Shown here piece after piece: positions 35,801 through 43,739 of a stretch of DNA of 44,109 nt. Where the stretch lies: the NCBI GenBank assembly GCA_016234595.1, contig JACRBG010000040.1:1-44109 (forward strand), written 5' to 3'. Both the position numbers and the translations under genes were made by a program. This DNA is from Chloroflexota bacterium (GTDB lineage: Bacteria; Chloroflexota; Anaerolineae; Aggregatilineales; J027). Position 1 is the first letter of the stretch. Each line of letters opens with the position of its first letter. The notes under the pieces were generated by a model that searched no databases, was not told the DNA's origin, and saw only the letters and a list, made by a program, of their open reading frames with translations.

Positions 35801-36078
35801 TAGTAGCGTTTACCGCTGTTGCGGCGCAGTTCCGCCAGACGAGCGTCTACATCTAAGAGGTCGTCTTCGGCCAGTTTGCGCCAATGGGAGGGAGGGTAAC
35901 CCTCGGCATAGATATTATGAAATGGCGAGGATAGGGCCTCGCGCACAGCATAGGGTACGGTGGATTCTGATGGAACAAGAATTAGTTTTCGCGCTTGGCG
36001 GACAGCCTCCAAATCAATCAATGCGGCGACATCCGGGTCAATCTGCGCTAAGTTTCCGCGAAATAGAAAATCTACCAC
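32875..36078 (-). CDS. glyA-gcvT: Fused serine hydroxymethyltransferase - aminomethyltransferase
   Basis: The single frame of 1067 residues begins with GTG at 36078 with AAGGAG seven bases upstream. Residues about 1-440 are a full SHMT: VPSEST, YYQGAEIADIVE, the PLP lysine Lys265 in TTHKTLGGPRG, Asp236/His239 (TDMSHVAG) and substrate Arg402 (GVRFGTP). Residues about 660-1040 are a full GcvT (T protein): DVTHMGVFEFTGP, VDD at 754-756, TGYTGE and LAARDSLRTEAGLPLYGHEL. Between them (about 502-580) lies an extra domain similar to the first part of GcvT but without the VDD acid pair. Both enzymes use tetrahydrofolate, so the fusion could channel methylene-tetrahydrofolate between glycine cleavage and serine synthesis. 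Confidence 0.93.
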   Translation of the reverse strand: MVDFLFRGNLAQIDPDVAALIDLEAVRQARKLILVPSESTVPYAVREALSSPFHNIYAEGYPPSHWRKLAEDDLLDVDARLAELRRNSGKRYYQGAEIADIVESLARRRVAERFATGKLKPNDLFVNVQPLSGAPANSAVYTALLQPGDTLMGMNLMHGGHLTHGSPVARSGLQYKIVSYGVHPETERLDYDEIRTLAVEHKPKIIVAGFTSYPWAPDWAQFRAIADECGALLLTDMSHVAGLIIAGVFPSPIGIADIVMFTTHKTLGGPRGAVLITHKSALASKIDRGVFPGEQGGPHVNSITALAVAMKLAGTVQFKALQQQTVYNARRMSDRLTENGIRVVYGGTDSHMLIADVGRIKGKDGSPLSGDMAARILDIAGIVCNRNTIPTDVSPFRATGVRFGTPWITQRGFREQEIDTLTDAISELLLSAQPFSYAGGFDRKDWRMKVDFETLVRVKSTVNRLATEAGIDYVLPDLAEYYIEADAAAEHFRVLPDDEPSETWQTIEINGAKAARFLDAVVTSDVYTLGFGDLQSSWVLDGDGRVLARAVVERLTEDTYLLHVERNVDIIAQWLIALSDGYTRFESSDLYAKIPGPVSVSVLPDAIPPQRFGDLPFADAPTPGAGLDPEKAYFVGCRGLDAPVGDPLPVFEWQEPESNDLLTTTIHDVHVKLGAKMVPFAGYDMPVWYTTVSEEHLATRQAAGLFDVTHMGVFEFTGPSAETFLNAITANDVGHLKVGKAHYSYLLGVDGIPVDDIFVYRLGTEEFMVVVNASNNDKNWAWVNAVQEGSVAIDPQRPWVKAPGRDNVLIRDLRAMTSGFNRRVDVALQGPKSRDVLLKLAGSDADKAKVKGMVWASVVRVNLGGHDLVVSRTGYTGERMAFEIFVHPDEAPVLFEQLIAAGATPCGLAARDSLRTEAGLPLYGHELAGHFDMNPADAGFASYVKLWKPFFVGKQAYLDYEAKRDRVCTRFRLDNKGVRPPQPGDPVLDKRGRVVGTVTSCSIDSEGYQLGQVLIKTSHVAEGTPVLIFSNAANTRDGKSPAELKPGDRTAVPESATIVSRFPKRSK

Positions 36079-36128
36079 AAATAGCTCCTTTCAGAAGCAG
36101 GCAGACAGTGGCGATACGACGACAAATT

Positions 36129-36155
36129 TTAACCGAATGGAGGGCGTTCGGCTAA
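36129..36155. other. Hairpin in the leader of the SHMT-GcvT gene
   Basis: On the plus strand TAACCGAA and TTCGGCTA are complementary (one G-T) across a nine-base loop. It is in the 5' untranslated region of the minus-strand gene, about 50 bases from its start. No glycine riboswitch pattern was recognisable. Confidence 0.35.
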
Positions 36156-36194
36156 CCTCAATTTTGATATGGGGAGTTTGAGGAATTTTGTAAA

Positions 36195-36240
36195 GACCGC
36201 CCTGTCCGATTTTTAAATCAGCCAAGACGGTCAAAATCGG
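36195..36240 (-). terminator. Possible terminator/attenuator with two exclusive folds
   Basis: In the gap after the ZnuA-like gene, GACCG/CGGTC (36195-36199 and 36228-36232) and GATTT/AAATC (36208-36212, 36215-36219) can form one fold. CCGATTTT/AAAATCGG (36206-36213 and 36233-36240) forms another. It may end the metal-transporter transcript; on the minus strand the first fold is followed by TTT. Confidence 0.4.
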
Positions 36241-36241
36241 C

Positions 36242-37381
36242 CTATTGGGGATTCAAGGCTGTGACAATGGTGGTGGCGTTGGTACGCATATAGTCAATAT
36301 AGGTATGGGCGGGGCCGTCCGTATCGGTCAGTGAGTCGCTATAGAGTTGATAGATGCCTGCGCCTGTTTCATCGCTTATTTCTTGAGCAAGGGAGGCACT
36401 GACGGTGTTTTCACTGAAAATAGCTGACACACCATAATCTTGAACGGTTTCAATAAGAGAAGCGACGTCTTCGGCAGAAGGCTCGTTGGATGTGCCCCCG
36501 CCGGGGATGACCGAGCCAACAATTTGATAACCATAACGGGCAGCGAGATAGCCTAGTGTTTCATGATTGGTAATCAGGACTCGGTTTTGTTCGGGCACCG
36601 ATGCTAACAGGTGGGCGACTTCGGTATCGAGCGCAATAAGTTCGGCGAGATAGGCATCGGTGTTGGTGCTATAGGTGGCAGCATTGGCGGGGTCGGCCTC
36701 ACTTAAGACATCACGCGCCATGAGTGTCCATAACATAACATTGTGGACATCTGTCCAGAGATGCGGATCGCAGCTACCGATTTCGTGATCCTCATCACCT
36801 TCGGCGGGGTGGTCGCCTCCAACTGCGCAGTTGGTTTCATAAAGCAGGCCTAATGGTTCGACAGCTGCTTCGGGCTCATCGCTATGATTGATCTCCACCC
36901 CCAAGCTGGTGAGGGCATCAAAATGGGAGGCGCATTGTTGGGCAATTGCACTACTATCATTGGCAGTAGGGGCTGCTTGTCCATTGTCAACAGTATTTCC
37001 CATTTCTAGACCGAAGGGCAGGATAGCTACACAATCGGAAATAGTGACCAGATTGTCGGGAGCGGCTTCAGCTAAGACCGAGAGCAACCCTTCTTCAAAG
37101 TTGGCCCCGTTAACGAACACAACATCGGCTTCATCAAGGGTCACGATATCTTGGGCACTGGGTTCATAGGCATGGGGATCAACGCCATAACCCATCAACG
37201 AAGTGACATCGGCGGCATCCCCAGCGACGCGCCCGACTACATCGGCAATCAGGGTGGTGCTGCCTACAATAGACAGGCGACTTGTTTGAGCATGGGTTGA
37301 GGCGCTAGGGCTACTGAAATTGAGCGATAAAATCAACACTATGACCACTGAAAAAATGGTCGAGATACGAGAACGGGCCAT
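36242..37381 (-). CDS. Zinc/manganese-type ABC transporter substrate-binding protein
   Basis: ATG 37381 is preferred over 37423; GGGAG stands 11 bases upstream and a signal peptide then starts at the N-terminus. The 379-residue protein belongs to the ZnuA/PsaA/MntA cluster A-I family: VDPHAYEPS (first metal His), CDPHLWTD (second His), TNHETLGYLA (third His) and the Asp in SDSLTD. An acidic, His-bearing loop before CDPH resembles the metal-scavenging loop of ZnuA. It captures the metal outside the cell and hands it to a membrane permease, which is not in this window, so this gene is an orphan subunit. A consensus promoter and operator precede it. Confidence 0.88.
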   Translation of the reverse strand: MARSRISTIFSVVIVLILSLNFSSPSASTHAQTSRLSIVGSTTLIADVVGRVAGDAADVTSLMGYGVDPHAYEPSAQDIVTLDEADVVFVNGANFEEGLLSVLAEAAPDNLVTISDCVAILPFGLEMGNTVDNGQAAPTANDSSAIAQQCASHFDALTSLGVEINHSDEPEAAVEPLGLLYETNCAVGGDHPAEGDEDHEIGSCDPHLWTDVHNVMLWTLMARDVLSEADPANAATYSTNTDAYLAELIALDTEVAHLLASVPEQNRVLITNHETLGYLAARYGYQIVGSVIPGGGTSNEPSAEDVASLIETVQDYGVSAIFSENTVSASLAQEISDETGAGIYQLYSDSLTDTDGPAHTYIDYMRTNATTIVTALNPQ

Positions 37382-37407
37382 TGTTATGTTTTCTCCCAGA
37401 TTATAAA

Positions 37408-37422
37408 TGATACTTTGTATCA
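37408..37422. promoter_or_regulatory. Palindromic operator of the metal-binding-protein gene
   Basis: TGATAC-N3-GTATCA is a perfect 6-3-6 palindrome placed about where transcription of the ZnuA-like gene should start (10-24 bases after its -10 box). The shape resembles boxes of the Fur/Zur superfamily (TGATA...TATCA). Regulation by a zinc- or manganese-sensing repressor is inferred from this and from the gene it controls. Confidence 0.6.
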
Positions 37423-37431
37423 ATTAAAGGC

Positions 37432-37460
37432 ATTATATAGAACGCGATGGGAATTGTCAA
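37432..37460 (-). promoter_or_regulatory. Consensus sigma70 promoter of the metal-binding-protein gene
   Basis: On the minus strand TTGACA (37455-37460) and TATAAT (37432-37437) are perfect consensus boxes with the optimal 17-base spacer. Such a strong promoter is normally held down by a repressor, which fits the palindrome at 37408-37422. Confidence 0.85.
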
Positions 37461-37485
37461 TTTGCAGTAGTGCAGCCACACGCAA

Positions 37486-37514
37486 TTGATGAGTTGAAAG
37501 TGTGAGCTTACAAT
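37486..37514 (+). promoter_or_regulatory. Promoter of the vanZ-like / sugar operon
   Basis: TTGATG (37486-37491) and TACAAT (37509-37514) with a 17-base spacer make a good sigma70-type promoter about 60-70 bases before the vanZ-like gene. It is divergent from the metal-binding-protein promoter. Confidence 0.6.
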
Positions 37515-37572
37515 AGTAGAGTTGCCAGATTTGCCATCTTCTCCGCCACGAGAAATGCTGTAAACGCTTACA

Positions 37573-37995
37573 TTGAGGATTATTTTGAACCACATTCAGC
37601 CGCTTATCCATCGCCTCCAACGCCAACCAATACGCTGGTGTATACCCCTTGTATGGACATCCACCATTCTCTACCTGACCCTTTCGACAGGAAATAATAA
37701 AAACGTTTCATGGGTTTCCAAATTGGCCGGGGGGACAGAGATCACCGACGCTCTTGGTCATTTTGTTATGTTCACGGTGTTAGTGGTGCTGTGGCACTGG
37801 GCGGGGTCAGCCTATTATCCTGCCATGCTCGTGTTAAAAGTGGTGGCGCCGTTGTGTTTTATCTTTGGGATGAGCGTCGAAGCAAGTCAACATTGGATTG
37901 AAGGACGTGGCATGTCGTGGCTGGATTTTCTTGCCAATGGCGGTGGGGTGCTGTTAGGGGCAAGGTGGATTTTATATCAACTACAAAAGGATTAA
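37573..37995 (+). CDS. VanZ-like membrane protein
   Basis: The frame opens with TTG at 37573; a second TTG at 37585 has AGGA at better distance and may be the real start. The 140-residue protein has four membrane segments and the VanZ family pattern: ALGHFVMFTVL, then FGMSVEASQHWIEGRGMSWLDFLANGGGVLLG (Glu, Gln, Arg, Asp and Asn conserved). VanZ lowers teicoplanin binding in enterococci, but most homologues have unknown envelope roles. It precedes the sugar isomerase gene by 15 bases. Confidence 0.85.
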   Translation: MRIILNHIQPLIHRLQRQPIRWCIPLVWTSTILYLTLSTGNNKNVSWVSKLAGGTEITDALGHFVMFTVLVVLWHWAGSAYYPAMLVLKVVAPLCFIFGMSVEASQHWIEGRGMSWLDFLANGGGVLLGARWILYQLQKD

Positions 37996-38010
37996 AGGTA
38001 AGGTAACGAA

Positions 38011-38772
38011 ATGACTGCACCAATTGGCGTACAGCTTTACAGCTTACGCAATGAACTCAATCAGGATTTTGAAGGCACCATCCGCAAAATCGCGGCGATG
38101 GGGTATATCGGTGTCGAACCCTATGGCGGGATGTCGGATAAAGCGCAACAAGCCTCACAGCTATTCCGTGAACTAGGCCTAACCACGTTGGCGATTCATG
38201 GGGCAATGGCGACACCAGAGAATAAAAACAAACTGTTGGATACCTTGGGAGCCTATGGCGCAACGATTATGAATGTGCCGTGGCTGTCACCAGATAATTT
38301 TGCTACCTTGGATGGCGTGAAGGCTGTATGCGAGCAACTGAATCAAGCCAACGCCTTATTGAAACCACATGGCATTACGGTGGGGTATCACAATCACGAC
38401 TTTGAACCTGCCAATGTGTTTGAGGGCAAAAACGCACTGGAGTGGATGTTTGAACTGACCGATCCAGCCATCACATTTGAAATTGACACGTATTGGGTCA
38501 AGGCAGGCAATGCCGACCCAGTGGAAATCGTGCGAAAATTTGGGGCACGTTCGCCACTGCTGCATATCAAAGATGGTGAAGGCCGTCGCGGTGTGCCAAT
38601 GGTTGCGGTGGGTGATGGTACACTCGATTTCGATGCGATAGTGAAGGCCAGCGCGGGGAATGTGAAATGGATGGTGGTGGAACTGGATGAATGCGCGACC
38701 GATATGGTCGAAGCCATTCAGAAGAGCTACACCTATTTGATTGGAAAGGGCCTCGCTCATGGAAAAAGTTAA
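38011..38772 (+). CDS. Sugar phosphate isomerase/epimerase (AP endonuclease 2-type TIM barrel)
   Basis: This 253-residue TIM-barrel protein has VQLYSLRNEL at the N-terminus, VGYHNHDFEP, FEIDTYWVKAG, LLHIKDGEG and MVVELDECATD. Glu, Asp and His residues in these strands form the divalent-metal site of the xylose-isomerase-like superfamily. Sugar epimerisation or isomerisation is likely. It overlaps by 14 bases the following Gfo/Idh gene; such pairs usually act on the same sugar or inositol. Confidence 0.9.
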   Translation: MTAPIGVQLYSLRNELNQDFEGTIRKIAAMGYIGVEPYGGMSDKAQQASQLFRELGLTTLAIHGAMATPENKNKLLDTLGAYGATIMNVPWLSPDNFATLDGVKAVCEQLNQANALLKPHGITVGYHNHDFEPANVFEGKNALEWMFELTDPAITFEIDTYWVKAGNADPVEIVRKFGARSPLLHIKDGEGRRGVPMVAVGDGTLDFDAIVKASAGNVKWMVVELDECATDMVEAIQKSYTYLIGKGLAHGKS

Positions 38773-39847
38773 GGTTGGGATTATTGGCACGGGGAACATC
38801 AGTCCGGCCTATATCAATGGCTGTCGGGCGTTTGATATTTTAGATTTAGTGGCTTGCGCTGATATGGATATGAATAAAGCCGCTGCTGCTGCCAAAGAAC
38901 ATAATATCCCCAAAGTTTTGACGGTGGATGAGATGCTAGCTGACCCGGAAATTGAATTTGTCATCAACTTGACCATTCCAGCGGTACATGCCGAAGTCAG
39001 CCTGAAAATTATTGCAGCAGGCAAACATCCCTATTCGGAAAAACCATTGGCCGTTAGCCGCGAGGATGGCTATAAGGTTGTCCAAGCGGCGAAAGACAAG
39101 GGCTTGTTGGTAGGATGTGCCCCAGATACCTTTTTGTTTGGGCCACATCAGACCTGCCGGAAATTGATTGATGATGGCTGCATCGGGCAACCGGTCGCGG
39201 CGGTCGCGTTTATGATGGGGCATGGGCCGGAGGGCTGGCATCCTAATCCCGATTTCTTCTATCAGGTTGGGGGTGGGCCACTGTTTGACATGGGGCCGTA
39301 CTACATCACCTGCTTGGTTAACCTGTTGGGGCCAGTCAAAAAGGTGGCGGCGATTACACGCGTTTCTTTCCCCGAACGGGTTGCCAAAGATGGACACAAA
39401 ATTCCGGTAAATGTTGCCACCCATGTCGCCGGGACGCTAGAATTCCATTCAGGCGCGATTGCGACCCTCATCAACAGCTTTGATATTTGGAAACACCAGT
39501 TGCCACGTATGGAGGTTTATGGTGCGGCGGGGTCGCTGTATGTACCTGACCCCAATGGCTATGAAAATAAGGTGTTGATGTTCCAACAAGGTGGGGAAGG
39601 TTGGCAGCAGCAAGAATTGACGCATGGCGATGACTGGAAACGCGGCATTGGCTTGGCAGATATGGCCTATGCCTTGCGGACGGGTCGCACCCATCGGGCC
39701 AGCGGTGAATTGGCCTATCATGTGTTGGATGTCATGCACTGCTTTGATGAATCATCCCACAGTGGGCGACACGTCGAGGTTCAGAGTACCTGCGCTCGAC
39801 CTGCCGCCTTGCCTGTAGGGTTGCCTGCTCGACAACTAGACGTCTAG
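38759..39847 (+). CDS. Gfo/Idh/MocA family NAD(P)-dependent oxidoreductase
   Basis: ATG 38759 is preferred over TTG 38741 (AAAGG about 10 bases upstream). The 362-residue protein has the Rossmann motif VGIIGTGNISPAY at the N-terminus and the catalytic-loop SEKPLAVSRED (EKP motif), then the C-terminal beta sheet domain. It oxidises or reduces a sugar or cyclitol with NAD(P). The gene is coupled to the preceding isomerase by overlap. Its end overlaps the convergent mannosidase end by 12 bases in a perfect palindrome, so both products end in Leu-Asp-Val. Confidence 0.92.
   Translation: MEKVKVGIIGTGNISPAYINGCRAFDILDLVACADMDMNKAAAAAKEHNIPKVLTVDEMLADPEIEFVINLTIPAVHAEVSLKIIAAGKHPYSEKPLAVSREDGYKVVQAAKDKGLLVGCAPDTFLFGPHQTCRKLIDDGCIGQPVAAVAFMMGHGPEGWHPNPDFFYQVGGGPLFDMGPYYITCLVNLLGPVKKVAAITRVSFPERVAKDGHKIPVNVATHVAGTLEFHSGAIATLINSFDIWKHQLPRMEVYGAAGSLYVPDPNGYENKVLMFQQGGEGWQQQELTHGDDWKRGIGLADMAYALRTGRTHRASGELAYHVLDVMHCFDESSHSGRHVEVQSTCARPAALPVGLPARQLDV
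39836..39847. other. Palindromic overlap of two convergent stop codons
   Basis: CTAGACGTCTAG is a perfect 12-base palindrome. Read in frame on either strand it is CTA GAC GTC TAG, so the Gfo/Idh protein and the mannosidase both end in Leu-Asp-Val-stop and their genes overlap exactly over this palindrome. Confidence 0.9.
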
Positions 39848-42800
39848 TTCGAGTTTAAGTGTAATAATCTGGAATGGGGTGAAATCAAGGGGAATCATTC
39901 CCTCTTCCCATTCCAGTTCCTCTTCTGCTTCTTCTAACAAGTTGCAATGGAATACTTTTTTGAGGGGTAAGTTAGTCGAAATCTCCCAATGTCCTCTTTC
40001 TCCGTTGGCCTCATACAATCGCACTATGATTGCATCCGAATCTTCAGCTTTTTTGATTGTATCAAGATGGATAGCATCCCATTCTGTAGCAAAATAACTA
40101 GGTTTTGAATCCTTAAACGGGTATTCTGCATTTTTGATAATCAATGGCGTATTGAAAATCTGACTTGTAAGTGTAATTCCTGCTTCCCAGAGGGATTTTT
40201 GATGAGGATAGAGAGCATATCGGAATAAATGATAGCCCATATCAGCTTTGTCATCAGGTGATTTGGGTGAACGTAGGAGTGATAACCGCATAATATTGGC
40301 GTGTACGGCATAGCCATATTTGCAGTCATTCAAGAGAGCCACGCCGAAACTGGGTTCAGATAAATCAACCCATCGGTGGGCACAGACTTCAAAACGGGCT
40401 ATGTCCCACGTTGTGTTGAAATGAGTGGGCCTCTGAATATAACCATATTGGGTCTCGTAAGTGGCATACTGACTTCGTACATTCAATGGAAACTCAACCT
40501 TGAGGAACTTCCGGTTTTCATGCCATTCTACTTCTGTGGAAAATTCAAGATAACCCGAAGCGCAGTCTAAAGAAATAACTTGTTTGAGCTTACTTCGCTC
40601 ACTTAATGTGATTTCAAATTCAAGACTGGCACGTAATGGGCCGGTTTCCAAAATCCTCATATTTCCATTAGATTCATACTCCCTCGCGCGTTTTTCCAGA
40701 TGAAAGACATCCATATCCCATGCTTCCCAGTCATTGGGATGGTCGTCGAACAAAACGAAATGATTACCAAGTTTATTTTGCTCAATGGCTTCACGCTTGG
40801 CTGTTTTATCAAACAAGCTAATTAAATGACCGTCTTTTCGGAATGTAGCAGTTAGGTGTTTATTCTCCAAGATGAAGTTTTCATCAACTTCTGATACTTG
40901 TACTTGGTCATCAGAAATTTCACCCAGATCAATCCTAGACCAGCCCATTGGATGTACACTAACTATTGCTAACTGGTTGCCACTGGCCGCTTTTTGAAGA
41001 GTAGATGTATTTTTATCTGGTATTTCGACGACCACGTGGGGTCGAAATATCCCTACTGTATTGATTGCAACCCACTCGTCTCCCGGCGGAATTAAGGCTG
41101 CAATGGTTTCATTCAATAACTTCTCGCCCCCCTCGAAAATTTCCCGGTAGTCGCGCTCGGAATCTTCGTAGACCTCGTGGATAGACGAACCAGGAATGAT
41201 GTCGTGGAATTGATTCAACAAAATCAACTTCCACAGACGCTCAATTTCGGCAGAGGGGTAGGGTGCGGCTTGGGTGGCATGGGCCATCGCTGCCAGAAAT
41301 TCGAGGTTGTGCATCAAGGTTTCAGCGCGACGATTGTGGAGTTTGTTGCGGGCTTGGGTTGTATAGGTGCCGCGATGCAATTCAAAATAGAGTTCGCCGA
41401 CCCATACAGGCAAATCTTTGGCATCGGCCTTACAGCGTTCAAAAAATTCCTGTGGGGTTCGGATTTCGACACGCGGAAGGCCGTCCACATCTTTCACGCG
41501 GGATAGCTGCTCCAACATTTCTTCGGTAGGGCCACCCCCGCCGTCACCATAACCAAACAGATAGTAACTTTCATTGGCGCGTTCATGGTCTTTGAAATTG
41601 GTGACGTTATATAAAAGCTGCTGGACGCTGGCATTGGCGTTATAGGTATCGGCGGGTGGGAAATGCACCAAGACCTGACTGCCATCTAGCCCTTCCCAAA
41701 TAAAAGTGCTGCTGGCGGGTTTGTTAAATTGATTCCAAGAGAGCTTTTGCGTCAGGAAATATTCGATGCCTACCCCACGCATAATTTGAGGCAGGGCCGC
41801 TGGATAACCGAAAGTGTCGGGCAACCAGAATTCTCGACAGGTGATGCCAAATTCCTGCTGAAAAAATCGCTGCCCATATAAAAATTGACGCACCAGTGAT
41901 TCACCCGAAGGGAGGTTACAATCGGGTTCGACCCATGAACCACCTGCCGGAATAAAGCGACCCTCTTGAGCCGCCGCCTTAATTTTTTCATACAATGCTG
42001 GTTGCTGTTCCCTCATCCATGCAAATTGCTGGGCTTGGGAACAGACAAATTTATAATCGGGGTAATCTTGCATGTAACATAAGGTGGTAGAAAAAGTGCG
42101 GTAACATTTCCGCATCGTTTCCGCCAGAGGCCACAACCACGCCGTATCAATATGGGCGTGACCAATCGCTGAGAGATTATGCTGACCATCGCCGTTCTGG
42201 GCACTCAAAAACTTGGCAGCGATTTCACGACCCGCAGGCCATGTAGATGGATCGTCCGGATAGACCTGATTGACGATGGCATTGGCGGCATAGAGAGCTT
42301 GACCCCCACGCGGCGTATTGTGGGGTAGGTGGTTTGCCATGTCGGCGACAATAGTGTAATCCCAAAGCAAATCCCACACAGCGCGGTCAAATGTGGCAAT
42401 ATCGGCTTGGCGCAACAGGCCTAATTGACGAAATTCATCACCGTTAATTAACCCAAACATGCCATTCATAGCAGCTTCAATGTAGAGGGTGATCGCTTCG
42501 CCCCCTTGCGCCGATTTGGTCAGACGGTAAGTGGTGCGGATGGGTTTTTGCCGATCTCCGCCATCCCCTTCGCCTGTTCGCGCCGAGCCTGTCAAGCCTT
42601 GTAGTGGGACACCCTCTTGCCAAACACAGGCCTCGGAGGACGAGTCCCATCGTAAATGGACTTCTTGACCTTGCCATCCATTGGGAATGTAGATTTCGAG
42701 TTTAAACCAGTGGGTTGACCAGAGCGGACGAAATAGCTCACCAATTTGACAGGGGCGGTAATTCCCACGCATTGCTTCATCAAATGTGATGCGTCCGGGT

Positions 42801-42910
42801 GCAACATAAGTGGAAATTTTGATTGGGGCGGTTTGGGTATAAAGCCGTTCGGCGAGTTGGCCCTTGAAAGCCTGAACTCGCTGACGAGTGATCTCAAGAT
42901 GTTTTTGCAT
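39836..42910 (-). CDS. GH38 alpha-mannosidase
   Basis: The 1024-residue protein is a glycoside hydrolase family 38 enzyme: GHAHIDTAWLWP (about 250-262, zinc-binding His and Asp), LPDTFGYPAALPQ (about 363-375, with the nucleophile Asp), an N-terminal beta domain, middle helical bundle and C-terminal beta domains. No signal peptide is visible, so it is cytoplasmic and trims alpha-mannosyl bonds of imported or internal glycans. The start has no convincing ribosome site. It lies 13 bases after the secreted-protein gene. Convergent with the Gfo/Idh gene, which may use released sugars. Confidence 0.95.
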   Translation of the reverse strand: MQKHLEITRQRVQAFKGQLAERLYTQTAPIKISTYVAPGRITFDEAMRGNYRPCQIGELFRPLWSTHWFKLEIYIPNGWQGQEVHLRWDSSSEACVWQEGVPLQGLTGSARTGEGDGGDRQKPIRTTYRLTKSAQGGEAITLYIEAAMNGMFGLINGDEFRQLGLLRQADIATFDRAVWDLLWDYTIVADMANHLPHNTPRGGQALYAANAIVNQVYPDDPSTWPAGREIAAKFLSAQNGDGQHNLSAIGHAHIDTAWLWPLAETMRKCYRTFSTTLCYMQDYPDYKFVCSQAQQFAWMREQQPALYEKIKAAAQEGRFIPAGGSWVEPDCNLPSGESLVRQFLYGQRFFQQEFGITCREFWLPDTFGYPAALPQIMRGVGIEYFLTQKLSWNQFNKPASSTFIWEGLDGSQVLVHFPPADTYNANASVQQLLYNVTNFKDHERANESYYLFGYGDGGGGPTEEMLEQLSRVKDVDGLPRVEIRTPQEFFERCKADAKDLPVWVGELYFELHRGTYTTQARNKLHNRRAETLMHNLEFLAAMAHATQAAPYPSAEIERLWKLILLNQFHDIIPGSSIHEVYEDSERDYREIFEGGEKLLNETIAALIPPGDEWVAINTVGIFRPHVVVEIPDKNTSTLQKAASGNQLAIVSVHPMGWSRIDLGEISDDQVQVSEVDENFILENKHLTATFRKDGHLISLFDKTAKREAIEQNKLGNHFVLFDDHPNDWEAWDMDVFHLEKRAREYESNGNMRILETGPLRASLEFEITLSERSKLKQVISLDCASGYLEFSTEVEWHENRKFLKVEFPLNVRSQYATYETQYGYIQRPTHFNTTWDIARFEVCAHRWVDLSEPSFGVALLNDCKYGYAVHANIMRLSLLRSPKSPDDKADMGYHLFRYALYPHQKSLWEAGITLTSQIFNTPLIIKNAEYPFKDSKPSYFATEWDAIHLDTIKKAEDSDAIIVRLYEANGERGHWEISTNLPLKKVFHCNLLEEAEEELEWEEGMIPLDFTPFQIITLKLELDV

Positions 42911-42923
42911 AGAGTTTTAGGGA

Positions 42924-43739
42924 TTAATAATCAGGATGGTAACGGTTGGTGGCGTCTTCGTTCCATGTAAACACATACAATTTTCCGTCGGCATAGCGAG
43001 TGTTCATCTGGAACTCCCCCGTTGTGAGCCGATAGATTGTAATAACTCGATTTGTAAAGGGATTGGTCGCACTACCCAAAACAGTATTTTCTGCTGGAAT
43101 GCCCACCGCATCAATCGTATCATTGGTGATGGTCAATGCTAATTCGCTAATGCAATTGATTGGATCGTAGGCAAAAACGCGGATTGAGCCGGGGTAGATT
43201 ATGGCAGGCGCACCTGCATCGGTGTTGAGTCGTCCATCATAAATATTGCCAGCCACGCCACCCCCCATTGCGGTATAGGTGTGGCTCATATTTACAACTG
43301 GAACAGCCCCTATCGCTGTGCAAGTCACAGTTGTTGTGCTCGAACCAATGCTCACCCCATCGGCCTGTGTAGTGGCTGTTACAGTCACTGAAGTAGGGGC
43401 AGGGCTGGGAGCCGAGGAAAAGTTCAGCAAAAAGCTGCCGTTCTGACCAGCAGATTCTGAACCGACCGCACCTAAAGAGAACGCACCTGCAAAGGCCGGA
43501 TTGGTGACTGCATAGTTATTGACATTGTTGGCCGGAAGATAGGCTGCGCGGAAAAATGTACCGTTGATGACGACATTGCCACTTCCATCGTCTACACACG
43601 CGCCACTAAAGCCAGTGAAAATATAATAATAATTGGCCGAGGAGCAACAGTTGGCTAGAGCATTGCCCGGTAGATGCAGCATCAATAATACCGCTAGTCC
43701 CACAATCACTACCCGGAGCAGGGGGAAATTAGTTTTCAT
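42924..43739 (-). CDS. Secreted protein of unknown function
   Basis: ATG 43739 is chosen since GGAG lies ten bases upstream and a signal peptide begins right after it (MKTNFPLLRV... to NALA). The mature part (271 residues in total) is rich in Ser, Thr, Asn, Gly and Ala with CC, CVDDG, TCTA and NCIS cysteines that could form disulfides, and beta-strand-like patterns (SVTVTATTQADGVSIGSSTT). No family recognised. It is encoded 13 bases before the mannosidase start and may share its transcript. Confidence 0.7.
   Translation of the reverse strand: MKTNFPLLRVVIVGLAVLLMLHLPGNALANCCSSANYYYIFTGFSGACVDDGSGNVVINGTFFRAAYLPANNVNNYAVTNPAFAGAFSLGAVGSESAGQNGSFLLNFSSAPSPAPTSVTVTATTQADGVSIGSSTTTVTCTAIGAVPVVNMSHTYTAMGGGVAGNIYDGRLNTDAGAPAIIYPGSIRVFAYDPINCISELALTITNDTIDAVGIPAENTVLGSATNPFTNRVITIYRLTTGEFQMNTRYADGKLYVFTWNEDATNRYHPDY

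Noticed and set aside
36079-36241. Glycine riboswitch before the SHMT-GcvT gene
   Set aside because: No conserved glycine-aptamer core visible; only a simple hairpin at 36129-36155.
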